Assembly (NCBI GenBank): GCA_031413815.1
Contig: JANOFU010000102.1
Location: 108,841-172,840, forward strand
Source of the DNA: JAGVSR01 sp031413815
GTDB lineage: Bacteria > Pseudomonadota > Alphaproteobacteria > Rhizobiales > Hyphomicrobiaceae
Direction of reading: 5' to 3'
Length of the DNA: 64,000 nt
Part shown: one piece after another, positions 1-9,171 of the stretch
Position numbering within the stretch: position 1 is the stretch's first letter
Layout: every line of letters begins with the position of its first letter
Program-made: the position numbers and the translations under genes
Notes under the pieces: generated by a model
What the model was told of the DNA's origin: nothing
The model's input: the letters and a program-made list of their open reading frames with translations, nothing else
The model's database searches: none

Positions 1-890
1 CCGGCGGCGCGCCGTCCGGCACGTCGGCGATGTTTGTTCCGATCAACACCAAAGCGCGCGTCGATGAACTGATCCAGGGAATCGTTGTGCAGTCCGGCAA
101 CGACGCGTGCATTGCGGTTGCCGAAGCGCTGGGCGGTTCAGAAGCCGGGTTCGCCAAGCTGATGGATGACGAGGGGCGACGGATCGGGCTGAAGACGTCG
201 ACGTTCCGGAATTCAACGGGCCTCAGCCATCCCGAACATCTGATGACGGCGCGCGAACTCGGCCTCCTGGCGCGCTTTCTGATCCGGGAATACCCCGAGC
301 AGTACAAGCTGTTCTCGCAAAAGGAATTCGCCTACCGCAAACATAAGTTTTACAATCGCAACCCGTTGCTCGGCACCGAACTGGGTGTTGACGGCTTGAA
401 GACCGGGCACACGGCGGATGCGGGTTATGGGATCGTTGTGTCGGCTGTTAACGAGGGCCGCCGGTTGATCGGCGTGGTCATGGGTCTCAAGGACGAAAAG
501 GACCGGCGCGAAGAAGCCCGGAGGTTGATCGAGTGGGGCATCCGCAGTTTCGGTCAGTTCAAGTTATTTGCGGCCGATGAGCAAGTGGGCCATGCACGGG
601 TCTGGGGCGGCACCAGCTGGTACGTCCCCCTCAGCGGCAAAGGCGAGTTGTCCGTGGTTCTGCCGCGCTTCCCGGCCAATCAGAAGTTACGCGCAGAGAT
701 CGTCTACCAGGGCCCGCTCAAACCGCCGATCAAAAGGGGCGACGCAGTGGCCATACTGAAGGTGACCAGTTCCTCCAATGCCACCAGCGAAGTGCCCCTG
801 TACGCTGCCGAGGATGTCGAGCAGGCCGGAATTCTGATGCAGGGCCTAGACAGTCTCGTTCATCTGGCCTTGCGCTGGGCCAACCTTTAG
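1..890 (+). CDS. D-alanyl-D-alanine carboxypeptidase (PBP5/6 family), 5' truncated
   Basis: The reading frame is open from the window edge, so the N-terminus with signal peptide and SxxK nucleophile motif lies outside; the ATG at 30 is internal. The visible part carries the SxN-type motif SGND near position 95 and the KTG triad motif KTGHT near 405, both typical of the serine peptidase S11 family that trims the terminal D-Ala from peptidoglycan pentapeptides. After the catalytic domain comes a beta-rich C-terminal region like the PBP5 C-terminal domain, with a short hydrophobic, leucine-rich end that could serve as membrane anchor. It leads a co-directional run with tmk and holB. Family assignment is firm; which paralogue (dacA, dacC, dacF) cannot be told. 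Confidence 0.9.
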   Translation, partial: GGAPSGTSAMFVPINTKARVDELIQGIVVQSGNDACIAVAEALGGSEAGFAKLMDDEGRRIGLKTSTFRNSTGLSHPEHLMTARELGLLARFLIREYPEQYKLFSQKEFAYRKHKFYNRNPLLGTELGVDGLKTGHTADAGYGIVVSAVNEGRRLIGVVMGLKDEKDRREEARRLIEWGIRSFGQFKLFAADEQVGHARVWGGTSWYVPLSGKGELSVVLPRFPANQKLRAEIVYQGPLKPPIKRGDAVAILKVTSSSNATSEVPLYAAEDVEQAGILMQGLDSLVHLALRWANL

Positions 891-959
891 ACTTGGTCCT
901 GGGACACACCCAGTCTGCTGGCTGGCTTTCCAACGTTTGGCCCGGCGGATTCGGACAGA

Positions 960-1697
960 GTGGCGACGGACATGGCTTCGAGGGTTATGGCGCGCGGCAA
1001 ATTCATATCGTTTGAGGGCGGCGAGGGCTCGGGCAAGTCGACCCAGGCCCAGCGGCTGGCTGAGCGCTTGCGCGGTCTGGGCCTGGAAGCCGTTGTGACC
1101 CGGGAGCCAGGGGGCTCGCCATTTGCCGAGCGTCTGCGAGCGATTATTCTGGATCCTGCTGTGGAGCCGCATTCGCCGTTGTCGGAAGCGCTGCTGTTTT
1201 ATGCCGCCCGTGCCGACCACCTTGAGCGGGTCATCCGGCCGGCGCTGAAGGCGGGGCAATGGATCGTGTGTGACAGGTTCTCGGATTCGACGCGGGTGTA
1301 TCAGGGCCTCGCCGGCGACCTCGATCTCAAGATCATCGAAGCGCTGGAACTGCTGGTGGTGACGCCGACCAAGCCGGATCTGACACTCATTGTCGATATT
1401 CCCGCGGAAGTCGGTCTGGCCCGCGCCGCGCTGCGGCAAACCTCAGCGAACCCGGCTGCACAATCCCAGAAATCCGCTGGCGGCTCCGGCGGCCGGGTGC
1501 TGCGCAGCCTGCTCGCGGACCGCTACGAATCCCGCGGCGTCGAGTACCACCGGCGCTTGCGCGACGGCTTTCTCAAGATCGCAGCCACAGAGCCGCAACG
1601 CTGCGCTGTTGTCGATGGCCAGAAGGGACCCGACGATGTGGCCGCTGCCATCTGGACCGCCGTGGAGAGCCGGCTTCTCATGGCCGAGAAGGCCTGA
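960..1697 (+). CDS. tmk: Thymidylate kinase
   Basis: It phosphorylates dTMP to dTDP in the cytoplasm. The P-loop GGEGSGKST is at residues 19-27 and the DR-type substrate motif CDRFSDSTRVYQG follows near residue 104. Start taken as GTG at 960; ATG at 972 or 987 would shorten the non-conserved leader. The LID-side region contains a Ser/Gly/Ala-rich stretch (about residues 160-180) that looks longer than in usual family members. It lies 69 nt after the carboxypeptidase and 2 nt before holB, the usual alphaproteobacterial order, so co-transcription is likely. Confidence 0.93.
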   Translation: MATDMASRVMARGKFISFEGGEGSGKSTQAQRLAERLRGLGLEAVVTREPGGSPFAERLRAIILDPAVEPHSPLSEALLFYAARADHLERVIRPALKAGQWIVCDRFSDSTRVYQGLAGDLDLKIIEALELLVVTPTKPDLTLIVDIPAEVGLARAALRQTSANPAAQSQKSAGGSGGRVLRSLLADRYESRGVEYHRRLRDGFLKIAATEPQRCAVVDGQKGPDDVAAAIWTAVESRLLMAEKA

Positions 1698-1699
1698 CG

Positions 1700-2833
1700 A
1701 TGGCCCGCGCGCCTGCTCTCGCTGAATTCGAAGAGATACCCGAGGCCGATCGTCTTGAGGGGTTTCCTCATCCGCGGATGACGGAGCGGCTGTATGGGCA
1801 CGGCGCGGCCGAGACAGAACTCGCTAGCGCTTTTGCCTCGGGGCGGATGCACCATGGCTGGTTGTTGACGGGCCCCGAAGGAACTGGCAAGGCGACACTC
1901 GCTTACCGGTTGGCGCGGTTCCTGATTGCGAGCGCAAGCGAGCGCGACATGTTCGGGCAAAGCTTGGATATCGGATCTGAGACAACCGCCGCCCGGCAGG
2001 TGCGATCACTGTCGCATCCCGATTTATTGCTCATCCGGCGCCCTTACGACCATAAGACGAAGCGGCTGCGAACCGAGATTACCGTTGACGAGGTGCGCCG
2101 GCTGAAGGGCTTTCTGCAACTTCGCGGCACAGACGGTGGCTGGCGCGTGGTCATTGTCGATCAGGCTAACGAGTTGAATTCGAATGCGGCCAACGCGTTG
2201 CTGAAGGCGCTGGAAGAACCACCACAACGCACCGTGTTTCTTCTCATCTCATCGGCTCCAAGCCGTTTGTTGCCGACGATCCGCTCGCGTTGCCGGACGC
2301 TGGAGTGCGCGCCGCTCGATGGCGAAATGCTGAAAAAGGCAGTCACCCAAGCCATCGTGGCAAGTGGCGACAGCGTGAGCTCGCCCGTTCCCAGCGGCGA
2401 GTCGTGGGCGACACTCGAGCGATTGGCGCAAGGCAGTGTGCGGCGCGCGCTGGGGTTGCTTGGGGGCAAGGGCTTTGACACCTACGATCGCATTGTCGCT
2501 GTTGTCAGCGCGCTGCCAACTGTTGATTGGGGCGCTGTCCACAGCCTGGGTGATGAACTTGGTTCGCCAGCCGCAGACCCGAAGTTCCAGCTGTTCTACG
2601 ATTTGTTTTTGGGACTGATCAGCCGCATGGTGCGGGCGGCAGCGCTGAAAGATGCGCAGTCCAACGAAGGTCAACTGGCCGCGCGGCTCATTCCGGAGCC
2701 GCGACTTGCGGCGTGGGCCCAGGTGTGGGAAACCGTGGTCACTGACAAGGCCGATGCTGAGGCGCTCAACCTCGATCGCAAGGCGCTCATCCTCAACACG
2801 TTTTCGCGTCTCGAGCTGGCCGCGCGGAGTTAG
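1700..2833 (+). CDS. holB: DNA polymerase III subunit delta'
   Basis: It is a clamp-loader subunit, an AAA+ protein that works with DnaX and HolA to load the beta sliding clamp. An altered Walker A, GPEGTGKATLAYR, is near residues 54-66. The sequence EANELNSNAANALLKALEEPP-type region (about 155-175) and the SRC motif in IRSRCRTLE (about 195) are diagnostic of clamp-loader subunits. Length (377 aa) is normal for the alphaproteobacterial form. It begins 2 nt after tmk. A 102-nt gap follows before metG. Confidence 0.92.
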   Translation: MARAPALAEFEEIPEADRLEGFPHPRMTERLYGHGAAETELASAFASGRMHHGWLLTGPEGTGKATLAYRLARFLIASASERDMFGQSLDIGSETTAARQVRSLSHPDLLLIRRPYDHKTKRLRTEITVDEVRRLKGFLQLRGTDGGWRVVIVDQANELNSNAANALLKALEEPPQRTVFLLISSAPSRLLPTIRSRCRTLECAPLDGEMLKKAVTQAIVASGDSVSSPVPSGESWATLERLAQGSVRRALGLLGGKGFDTYDRIVAVVSALPTVDWGAVHSLGDELGSPAADPKFQLFYDLFLGLISRMVRAAALKDAQSNEGQLAARLIPEPRLAAWAQVWETVVTDKADAEALNLDRKALILNTFSRLELAARS

Positions 2834-2935
2834 GGTGCTTGGAGTGCGGTCAGACCACTTGCGTCCCCCGCCAGATTTTAGATTGTGACGTCTTGTGCAA
2901 GGGGCCTGACCCCATAGCCCCGAACCTGGACGACC
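2834..2935. other. holB-metG gap with palindrome-like motif
   Basis: This gap of about 100 nt holds GGTCAGACC at 2848-2856 and GGGGCCTGACCCC at 2901-2913. The second resembles the 13-bp palindromes found elsewhere in the window, with one mismatched pair. The two units are about 44 nt apart rather than 7, so membership in that family is doubtful. No gene or clear promoter is seen. Confidence 0.3.
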
Positions 2936-4483
2936 ATGACCCAGCGCTTCTATATCACGACCGCGATTTCCTATCCCAACGGCGTTCCCCACATCGGGCA
3001 CGCGTACGAGGCGATTACGACCGACGCCATTGCGCGGTTTGAACGGCTCGACGGCAAGAGCGTTCTGTTCCTTACGGGCACTGACGAGCACGGCCTCAAG
3101 ATGAAGCAGACGGCGGCTGAGAAGGACATGACGCCCCGCGCCCTGGCCGATCTCAACTCGGCGCGGTTTGTCGAGATGGCGGAGATGCTGGGACTGTCCC
3201 ACGACGACTTTATCCGCACGACTGAAGCGCGCCACTATGAGGCCTGCGCGGAGTTATGGCGGCGTATGGAAAAATCGGGCGACATCTTCAAGAAGAAGTA
3301 TGGCGGTTGGTACTCCGTGCGAGATGAGACGTACTACAAGGAAGGCGAGACTGAGCTGCGCGATGGCGCCCGGTTCGCGACGCCGACGGGCACGCCTGTC
3401 GAATGGACCGAGGAAGAGACTTATTTTTTCCGGTTGTCAGCGTATCAGGACAAACTGCTCGCCCACTATGACGCCAACCCCGATTTCATCCTGCCGCCTG
3501 AACGGCGCAATGAAGTCGTCAGCTTTGTCAAAGGCGGGCTCGAAGACCTCTCGATCTCGCGGTCAACGCTTGATTGGGGCATTCCCGTTCCCGGCGCGCC
3601 GGGGCATGTCATGTATGTCTGGGTCGATGCGCTCAATAATTATGTGACTGCAACGGGATTACTGAACGGCGGCGGGGAGCGTGCTGATTATTGGCCAGCC
3701 GATGTTCACGTCATCGGCAAGGACATCACGCGGTTCCATGCGGTCTATTGGCCAGCGTTTCTCATGAGTGCCGGGCTACCGCTGCCAAAGCGCGTGTTCG
3801 CGCATGGGTTTGTGCTGAGCAAGGGCGAGAAGATGTCGAAGTCGGTCGGCAACGTCGTCGACCCATTTGATTTGGTGCGCGCCTATGGCCGCGATCAGGT
3901 GCGGTTCTTCTTCCTGCGCGAGGTCATGTTCGGGCAGGACGGCAGCTATTCGCCCGAAGCCATTGCCAACCGCATCAATGCGGATTTGGCCAACAACCTA
4001 GGCAATCTTGCCCAGCGCTCGCTGTCGATGATCTTTAAGAACTGCAACGGCAGAATCCCAACGCCCGGTGAGTTTACCGCCGGGGACACAGCGATGCTCG
4101 CGGCGGCGGATGGGCTCTATGCGAAGGTGCGATCCGAGATGGACCGGCAAGCTTTGACGAAATACCTTGATGCTGTTTGGGGCGTGATCTCGGATGCCAA
4201 CCAGTACTTCGCGGGTCAAGAGCCGTGGGCCAAGAAGAAAACTGATCCCAAGCGTATGGATACGATCCTCTACGTGACGGCTGAAGTCGTACGGCAATTC
4301 GCAATTCTGGCGCAGCCCGCGATGCCCGGACTGGCGCCGAAGTTGCTGGATGCTCTGGCGGTTTCTGCTTATGCGCGGGCATTTGCAGCGCTCGGGCCAA
4401 ACGGCCGCTTGGTTGCTGGGACGCCGATCACCGAACCGCAGGGCGTGTTCCCGCGGTATGTGGACCCTGCGAAGGACGCTTAG
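2936..4483 (+). CDS. metG: Methionyl-tRNA synthetase
   Basis: A class I aminoacyl-tRNA synthetase that charges tRNA-Met. The HIGH signature appears as PHIGHAYEAI (residues 19-28) and the KMSKS loop as KGEKMSKSVGNV (about residue 300). At 515 aa it is the short form without the C-terminal tRNA-binding extension. The connecting domain (KYGGWYSVRDETYY) lacks the four-cysteine zinc knuckle, as in MetG2-type enzymes. Start ATG at 2936. The ORF ends 43 nt before the preferred tatD start, consistent with one operon. Confidence 0.96.
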   Translation: MTQRFYITTAISYPNGVPHIGHAYEAITTDAIARFERLDGKSVLFLTGTDEHGLKMKQTAAEKDMTPRALADLNSARFVEMAEMLGLSHDDFIRTTEARHYEACAELWRRMEKSGDIFKKKYGGWYSVRDETYYKEGETELRDGARFATPTGTPVEWTEEETYFFRLSAYQDKLLAHYDANPDFILPPERRNEVVSFVKGGLEDLSISRSTLDWGIPVPGAPGHVMYVWVDALNNYVTATGLLNGGGERADYWPADVHVIGKDITRFHAVYWPAFLMSAGLPLPKRVFAHGFVLSKGEKMSKSVGNVVDPFDLVRAYGRDQVRFFFLREVMFGQDGSYSPEAIANRINADLANNLGNLAQRSLSMIFKNCNGRIPTPGEFTAGDTAMLAAADGLYAKVRSEMDRQALTKYLDAVWGVISDANQYFAGQEPWAKKKTDPKRMDTILYVTAEVVRQFAILAQPAMPGLAPKLLDALAVSAYARAFAALGPNGRLVAGTPITEPQGVFPRYVDPAKDA

Positions 4484-4526
4484 TATGACCGTCTCCCTGC
4501 TTCAGCGGGGAGAGGCGGAGACCACG

Positions 4527-5330
4527 ATGCTCGTCGACCACCACTGCCACATTGACCGGCCCGAATTTGCCAATGACTTGGACGGCGTCGTTGCGCGCGC
4601 GCATGCGGCGGGCGTCGGCTTGATGGTCAACATCTCGACGCGGGTGCGCAGGTTTGATCACCTGCTGTCGGTCGTGGAGCGCTTCGATACGGTCTACGGC
4701 ACGGTCGGCACGCATCCGCATTATGCGCATGAAGAACTCGACGTGTCCGCGGCCGAGCTCGTACGGCTGGCTCAGCATCCGAAGATCGCCGGGATTGGCG
4801 AGGCGGGGCTTGATTACTACTACAAGCACTCAACGCCAGAGGCGCAAGCGCAGGGGTTCCGGACCCACATCGCGGCGGCGCGCGAGACGGGGCTGCCGCT
4901 CGAGATACACACGCGGGACGCAGATGCCGATACGCTCACGATTTTGCGGGACGAGCACGCGAAGGGGGCATTTCCAGCGATTTTGCATTGCTTCACGGGT
5001 GGCCGGGAACTCGCCATGCGGGCGGTTGATCTCGGTCTGTACGTCTCGTTCTCCGGTGTCGTGACGTTCAAGAAGGCCGACGCGTTGCGCGCCATTGCTT
5101 GTGAAGTTCCACTCGACCGTTTGCTGGTCGAAACGGATGCGCCCTACCTCGCTCCAGAGCCCTATCGCGGCAAGCAGAACGAGCCAGCCTATGTCGGGCA
5201 CACGGCAGGGGCTCTGGCCACGGCGCGGGACATTCCGGTGGCGGAGTTTGCCGCGGCCACAACTGAGAATTTTTTCCGGATCTACACGAAGGTGCCGCGT
5301 CCAAGTGGCGGGAGCCCGGCCACGACATGA
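4527..5330 (+). CDS. tatD: TatD family metal-dependent hydrolase
   Basis: A TIM-barrel DNase of the amidohydrolase superfamily. The metal ligands appear as DHHCHID at residues 3-9, GEAGLDYYY near 93, HTRD near 128 and ETDAPYLAPEPYRG near 205. Start chosen at ATG 4527, preceded by the purine-rich AGAGGCGGAG; an in-frame ATG at 4485 adds 14 unconserved residues. The 267-aa length matches YcfH/TatD proteins. The stop overlaps the next gene's ATG (ATGA). The metG-tatD-MBL trio is conserved in alphaproteobacteria. Confidence 0.92.
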   Translation: MLVDHHCHIDRPEFANDLDGVVARAHAAGVGLMVNISTRVRRFDHLLSVVERFDTVYGTVGTHPHYAHEELDVSAAELVRLAQHPKIAGIGEAGLDYYYKHSTPEAQAQGFRTHIAAARETGLPLEIHTRDADADTLTILRDEHAKGAFPAILHCFTGGRELAMRAVDLGLYVSFSGVVTFKKADALRAIACEVPLDRLLVETDAPYLAPEPYRGKQNEPAYVGHTAGALATARDIPVAEFAAATTENFFRIYTKVPRPSGGSPATT

Positions 5331-6121
5331 CCCTCAGGCTCACGATTCTCGGGTGCGGCTCATCCGGCGGCGTGCCGCGCATCGGTCCGATGTGGGGGCA
5401 ATGCGACCCGGCCAATCCCAAGAACCGGCGGCGGCGCTGTTCGGTGCTGGTCGAAAGACGCAGTGGTGCAGGCACCACCACTGCGCTGATTGATACGTCG
5501 CCGGATTTACGCGAACAGCTTCTCTCGGTTCGCGCGGACCACTTGGACGGCGTGCTGTTTACCCACGACCACGCGGACCATACGCACGGCATCGATGATC
5601 TGCGCATGGTCGCGTATGCCATGAAACGGCGGATTGATTGCTACTTCGATGCGGAAACGCGCGACAGCCTTGTGGCACGGTTTGCCTATTGCTTCGATCA
5701 AAAAGAGGGCTCGGAGTACAAGCCGATCCTGAGGGGGCACCACATCACGGACGGCGCTCCGGTCCGCATTTCTGGCTCCAGCGGCGTCCTTGAGGCGATC
5801 CCTGTGCCGCAGCGGCATGGCGATATCGCCTCGCTGGGCTTCCGGTTTGGCGACATCGCGTACTCGCCGGACATCAGCGATTTGCCGGACAGCTCGATCC
5901 CGCTACTGGAAGGTCTCGACGTCTGGATCGTGGATGCATTGCGCTACACGTCCCACCCCAGCCATTTCAGCGTGAAGCAGGCCTTGGCTTGGATCGAGCG
6001 GTTGAAGCCGAAGCGCGCCATCCTCACCCACATGACGACGGATCTCGATTACGCGACGTTGAAGCGCGAACTGCCGCCGCATATCGAGCCGGCCTATGAT
6101 GGGATGGTGGTGGAGGGTTAA
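5327..6121 (+). CDS. MBL-fold metallo-hydrolase (PhnP-like)
   Basis: A metallo-beta-lactamase fold hydrolase. The zinc motif HxHxDH is seen as THDHADHTHGID near residue 80, with further metal residues in PQRHGD and DALRYTSHPSHFS. The CGSSGGVPRIG N-terminus is characteristic of the PhnP/YycJ-like phosphodiesterase branch, but no phosphonate genes lie nearby, so the substrate is unknown. It overlaps tatD by 4 nt (translational coupling). Its stop overlaps the stop of the convergent SDR gene. Confidence 0.88.
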   Translation: MTLRLTILGCGSSGGVPRIGPMWGQCDPANPKNRRRRCSVLVERRSGAGTTTALIDTSPDLREQLLSVRADHLDGVLFTHDHADHTHGIDDLRMVAYAMKRRIDCYFDAETRDSLVARFAYCFDQKEGSEYKPILRGHHITDGAPVRISGSSGVLEAIPVPQRHGDIASLGFRFGDIAYSPDISDLPDSSIPLLEGLDVWIVDALRYTSHPSHFSVKQALAWIERLKPKRAILTHMTTDLDYATLKRELPPHIEPAYDGMVVEG

Positions 6122-6867
6122 GCGATCGCGGTGACGCCGTGCTTGTCACGCCACTCGCGGAACCGGATTGTGTCGCCGTTGAGGGTGTTGGACGGCAGGG
6201 CAAGTTCAACGAACAACGGCGCCACATCTTCGGGTGTGGGCAGCGTCAGCGGATCTTCGCCAGGAAACGCTTTTGCGCGCATGGCGGTGCGGATCGCGCC
6301 TGGGTTTACGATCGACGTGCGGACAGCCGTGTTCTCGCATTCCGTCGCGTAGGTTTTGGCCAGAGCTTCAAGCCCCGCCTTCGCCACCGCATAGGGTCCC
6401 CAATAGGCGTGCTGCCCATCGGATGCGCCAGACGATACGAAAATGCAGCGGCCGGCATCTGACAGTTTTAGCAACGGATCAAGCGTGCGCAGAAGGCGCC
6501 AGTTGGCCGACAGATTGGTCTCGATCACCGCATCCCAACTGTCCGCGGTGACGTGAGGCAGGGGCGACAGTGGCCCAAGGATCGCCGCGTTGGCGACAAA
6601 GATGTCTAGCTTGCCCCAGCGCTGATAAATCGACGGCCCGAGGGGATCGATCTTGTCTCCTTTGCGCAGATCGAGCGGGAACAGTGTCGCCGATCCGCCG
6701 ATTTTCTGGATTTCATCGTCGGCCTCTTCGAGCGCGCCGACACTGCGCCCCGACAAGATCACGTGTGCGCCTTCGCGGGCATACGCGACCGCAACGGCCC
6801 GGCCAAGACCGCGCGATGCGCCCGAAATAAAGGCGATGCGGCCAGAGAGGCGCTTTTCCATTGTCAT
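6118..6867 (-). CDS. SDR family NAD(P)-dependent oxidoreductase
   Basis: A classical short-chain dehydrogenase of 249 aa. The cofactor motif is SGASRGLGRA (residues 15-24), the structural motif is NAAILG near 92, and the catalytic Ser and YxxxK are seen as VSSGAS and YGPYAVAKAG (about 140-165). Substrate cannot be inferred. In related genomes an SDR sits next to purF, cvpA and radA, as here. It ends convergently on the MBL hydrolase gene with overlapping stop codons. Confidence 0.88.
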   Translation of the reverse strand: MTMEKRLSGRIAFISGASRGLGRAVAVAYAREGAHVILSGRSVGALEEADDEIQKIGGSATLFPLDLRKGDKIDPLGPSIYQRWGKLDIFVANAAILGPLSPLPHVTADSWDAVIETNLSANWRLLRTLDPLLKLSDAGRCIFVSSGASDGQHAYWGPYAVAKAGLEALAKTYATECENTAVRTSIVNPGAIRTAMRAKAFPGEDPLTLPTPEDVAPLFVELALPSNTLNGDTIRFREWRDKHGVTAIA

Positions 6868-6945
6868 TGATGAGGTCTCGCTGCGGACGTCGCGTACGGG
6901 AGCGACGTTAGCCGGAGAGCGGCTTTCCGGGCAAGGTGCCTGGGT

Positions 6946-8433
6946 TCAAACGACCTCGGCCAGCAGCGACAATTGGCGGGGCGCCGGGCCGTTTTGATCT
7001 GTCAGCGGCGTTGGGTATTCGCCCGTGAAGCAGTGGTCGGTAAACTGCGGTGCGCGGGCGTCGCGTCCGTCGAGACCCACGGAACGGTAGATGCCATCGA
7101 CGGACAAGAACGCCAAACTATCCGCGCCCATGAACTCGCGCATTTCTTCGATGCTCATGTTGGCAGCGAGCAAGTCCTTTTTGCGCGGCGTGTCAATGCC
7201 GTAGTAATCGGAGTGCGTGATCGGCGGGGACGAAATGCGCATATGCACCTCTTTGGCGCCGGCATCCCGCATCAGTTGAACGATCTTCATGGATGTGGTG
7301 CCGCGCACGACGCTGTCGTCGATTAGTACAATGCGCTTGCCGCGAATGACGCCGGCGTTGGCGGAATGCTTGAGCTTCACGCCGAGTGCGCGAATGCGCT
7401 GCTCAGGTTCAATGAAGGTGCGGCCGACGTAGTGATTGCGAATGATACCGAGTTCAAAAGGAATGCCGGACTGCTGCGAAAATCCGATCGCCGCAGGCAC
7501 GCCAGAGTCCGGGATCGGAACGATCACGTCGGCTTGTGGGGCGGATTCAACGGCGAGTTGGACGCCCATCTGCTTGCGGATGTCGTACACCGAGCGGCCA
7601 CCGATGACGCTGTCGGGCCGGGCAAAGTAGATGTATTCGAAGATGCATGGCCGGGCCGGGCGGCGCGGGAACGGCCGATGGCTTTCAAGGCCCTCCGCCG
7701 TGATGGCAATCACTTCGCCGTTGTCGACTTCGCGGAGGAATTCGGCGCCAACGATATCGAGGGCGCAGGTCTCTGACGCGAACACGTAAGCGCCATTCAA
7801 GCGGCCGAGAACAAGCGGGCGAATGCCGATGGGATCACGTGCGGCAATCAGCATGTCGTTGGTGAGGCACACGAGGGAGTAGGCGCCCTCGATCTGGCGG
7901 ATGGCTTCGACAAAGCGGTCGACCGCGCGGCGCTTCTTGGAACGCGACACGAGATGCAAGATCACTTCGGTGTCGGACGTTGATGGAAAGATCGCGCCGG
8001 AGGAAATCAACTCCTGGCGAATCGTCAGGGCGTTGGTGAGGTTGCCGTTGTGGGCGACGGCAAAGCCGCCGGTATCAATGTCAGCGTAGAGCGGTTGCAC
8101 ATTCTTGAGGGCGGGCTCGCCGGTCGTGGAGTAGCGGTTGTGACCAACAGCGACGGTACCCTTGAGGCGTCCTATGACACCTGCATCGTTGTAGTTGTCG
8201 CCGACGAGACCGAGACGGCGTTCCGAATGGAACTGCTTGCCGTCATACGTAACGATGCCAGCGGCCTCCTGGCCGCGATGTTGGAGCGCGTGCAGCCCCA
8301 GCGCTGTGATGGCGGCGGCATCGGGATGACCGAAGATGCCAAACACGCCGCATTCTTCCCGAAGCCGATCATCGCCGTAGCGTGAGTAGCCGTAATCGGT
8401 TTTGTTCATGCCGTCCGCTTGATCGTGCGCCAT
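6946..8433 (-). CDS. purF: Amidophosphoribosyltransferase
   Basis: First committed step of purine synthesis: PRPP plus glutamine gives phosphoribosylamine. An N-terminal nucleophile glutamine amidotransferase domain begins at ECGVFGIFGH, whose Cys becomes residue 1 after propeptide removal. The PRPP-binding motif VLIDDSVVRGTTS lies in the C-terminal phosphoribosyltransferase domain. Start uncertain: ATG at 8433 has an upstream GGAG; ATGs at 8409, 8454 and 8472 are alternatives. All lie in the cleaved leader. The next gene upstream on this strand is cvpA, as in the E. coli cvpA-purF operon. Confidence 0.95.
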   Translation of the reverse strand: MAHDQADGMNKTDYGYSRYGDDRLREECGVFGIFGHPDAAAITALGLHALQHRGQEAAGIVTYDGKQFHSERRLGLVGDNYNDAGVIGRLKGTVAVGHNRYSTTGEPALKNVQPLYADIDTGGFAVAHNGNLTNALTIRQELISSGAIFPSTSDTEVILHLVSRSKKRRAVDRFVEAIRQIEGAYSLVCLTNDMLIAARDPIGIRPLVLGRLNGAYVFASETCALDIVGAEFLREVDNGEVIAITAEGLESHRPFPRRPARPCIFEYIYFARPDSVIGGRSVYDIRKQMGVQLAVESAPQADVIVPIPDSGVPAAIGFSQQSGIPFELGIIRNHYVGRTFIEPEQRIRALGVKLKHSANAGVIRGKRIVLIDDSVVRGTTSMKIVQLMRDAGAKEVHMRISSPPITHSDYYGIDTPRKKDLLAANMSIEEMREFMGADSLAFLSVDGIYRSVGLDGRDARAPQFTDHCFTGEYPTPLTDQNGPAPRQLSLLAEVV

Positions 8434-8483
8434 GATTGCGTCCCGCTCCAGCATCCGTGCACACGGGTCCAAACGACATCAGA

Positions 8484-8503
8484 CCAAGTGTCACTTCACT
8501 TGG
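8484..8503 (-). other. Small hairpin in the cvpA-purF gap
   Basis: CCAAGTG and CACTTGG form a 7-bp stem around a 6-nt loop between cvpA and purF. No T-tract follows on the minus strand, so this is not a standard terminator. It could be an mRNA-processing or attenuation hairpin; this is inference only. Confidence 0.25.
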
Positions 8504-8561
8504 CCACGTCATACGCCTGTTACAAGCCGGACGCCACGCCACTTTTGACGAAAGGGTTGAT

Positions 8562-9113
8562 TTATCCCTGCTGCTCGCCAGCCGCGGGAGCCGGATTTGT
8601 CAAAGATGACGGCATATGTGTCTCAAGCGTCGCCCGGATGGCGTCGCCGGTACTCTTAATGTACGGCAGGGACTTTGATTCGCGAACCCAGGGGAACTGA
8701 CTTGCCGGGTCGGGAATGAAGGATTCGTAGAACATGTAGGGAATGACGATCAGCACGAAGCCACGCGCGACGCCGAACAGGAAGCCCAAGATCCGGTCCA
8801 CCATGCCGACGGAGCTATCGAGGATCGCATCCGATATGCGTGCCGTGACGAGGTGGACGATAATGAGCACGATGAGGAAGATGATAGCGCCTATCGCAAT
8901 CTGCGCGATGGCAACCTGCGCGCCCATCTGCTGGGCCATATCTTCAGCGAACTTCTTGTGATTGATAATGAAGTACAACACCGCCAACGCCGCGATGGCC
9001 CACGACACGATAGAGAGAAGCTCACGCGTCAGACCGCGGTACATGGCCAATAGCCCTGAAATGATCGCTACGGCGATCAGTGCGGCATCGAGATACGTCA
9101 ACGGCCCGATCAT
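8562..9113 (-). CDS. cvpA: CvpA family membrane protein
   Basis: An integral inner-membrane protein of the CvpA/colicin V production family. Four hydrophobic segments are visible at about residues 5-22, 30-48, 65-88 and 105-122. The RGLTRELLS loop after the first segment and the DRILGFLFGVARGFV stretch are family hallmarks. Start chosen at ATG 9113, preceded by GGAG; the frame extends upstream to 9200 but that part overlaps radA. The molecular function of the family is unsettled; it is linked to envelope homeostasis and colicin export. The last ~20 residues are a Pro/Ala-rich tail. Confidence 0.88.
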   Translation of the reverse strand: MIGPLTYLDAALIAVAIISGLLAMYRGLTRELLSIVSWAIAALAVLYFIINHKKFAEDMAQQMGAQVAIAQIAIGAIIFLIVLIIVHLVTARISDAILDSSVGMVDRILGFLFGVARGFVLIVIPYMFYESFIPDPASQFPWVRESKSLPYIKSTGDAIRATLETHMPSSLTNPAPAAGEQQG

Positions 9114-9171
9114 TATAATTGCACTCCGAAACTGTCCGTGCCGGGAGTAAATCCCGCAATTCGCTCGTGGT

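Noticed and set aside
846..3235. Long minus-strand ORFs opposite tmk, holB and metG
   Set aside because: They are antisense frames of recognised genes, show no domain and have skewed Arg/Pro-rich composition.
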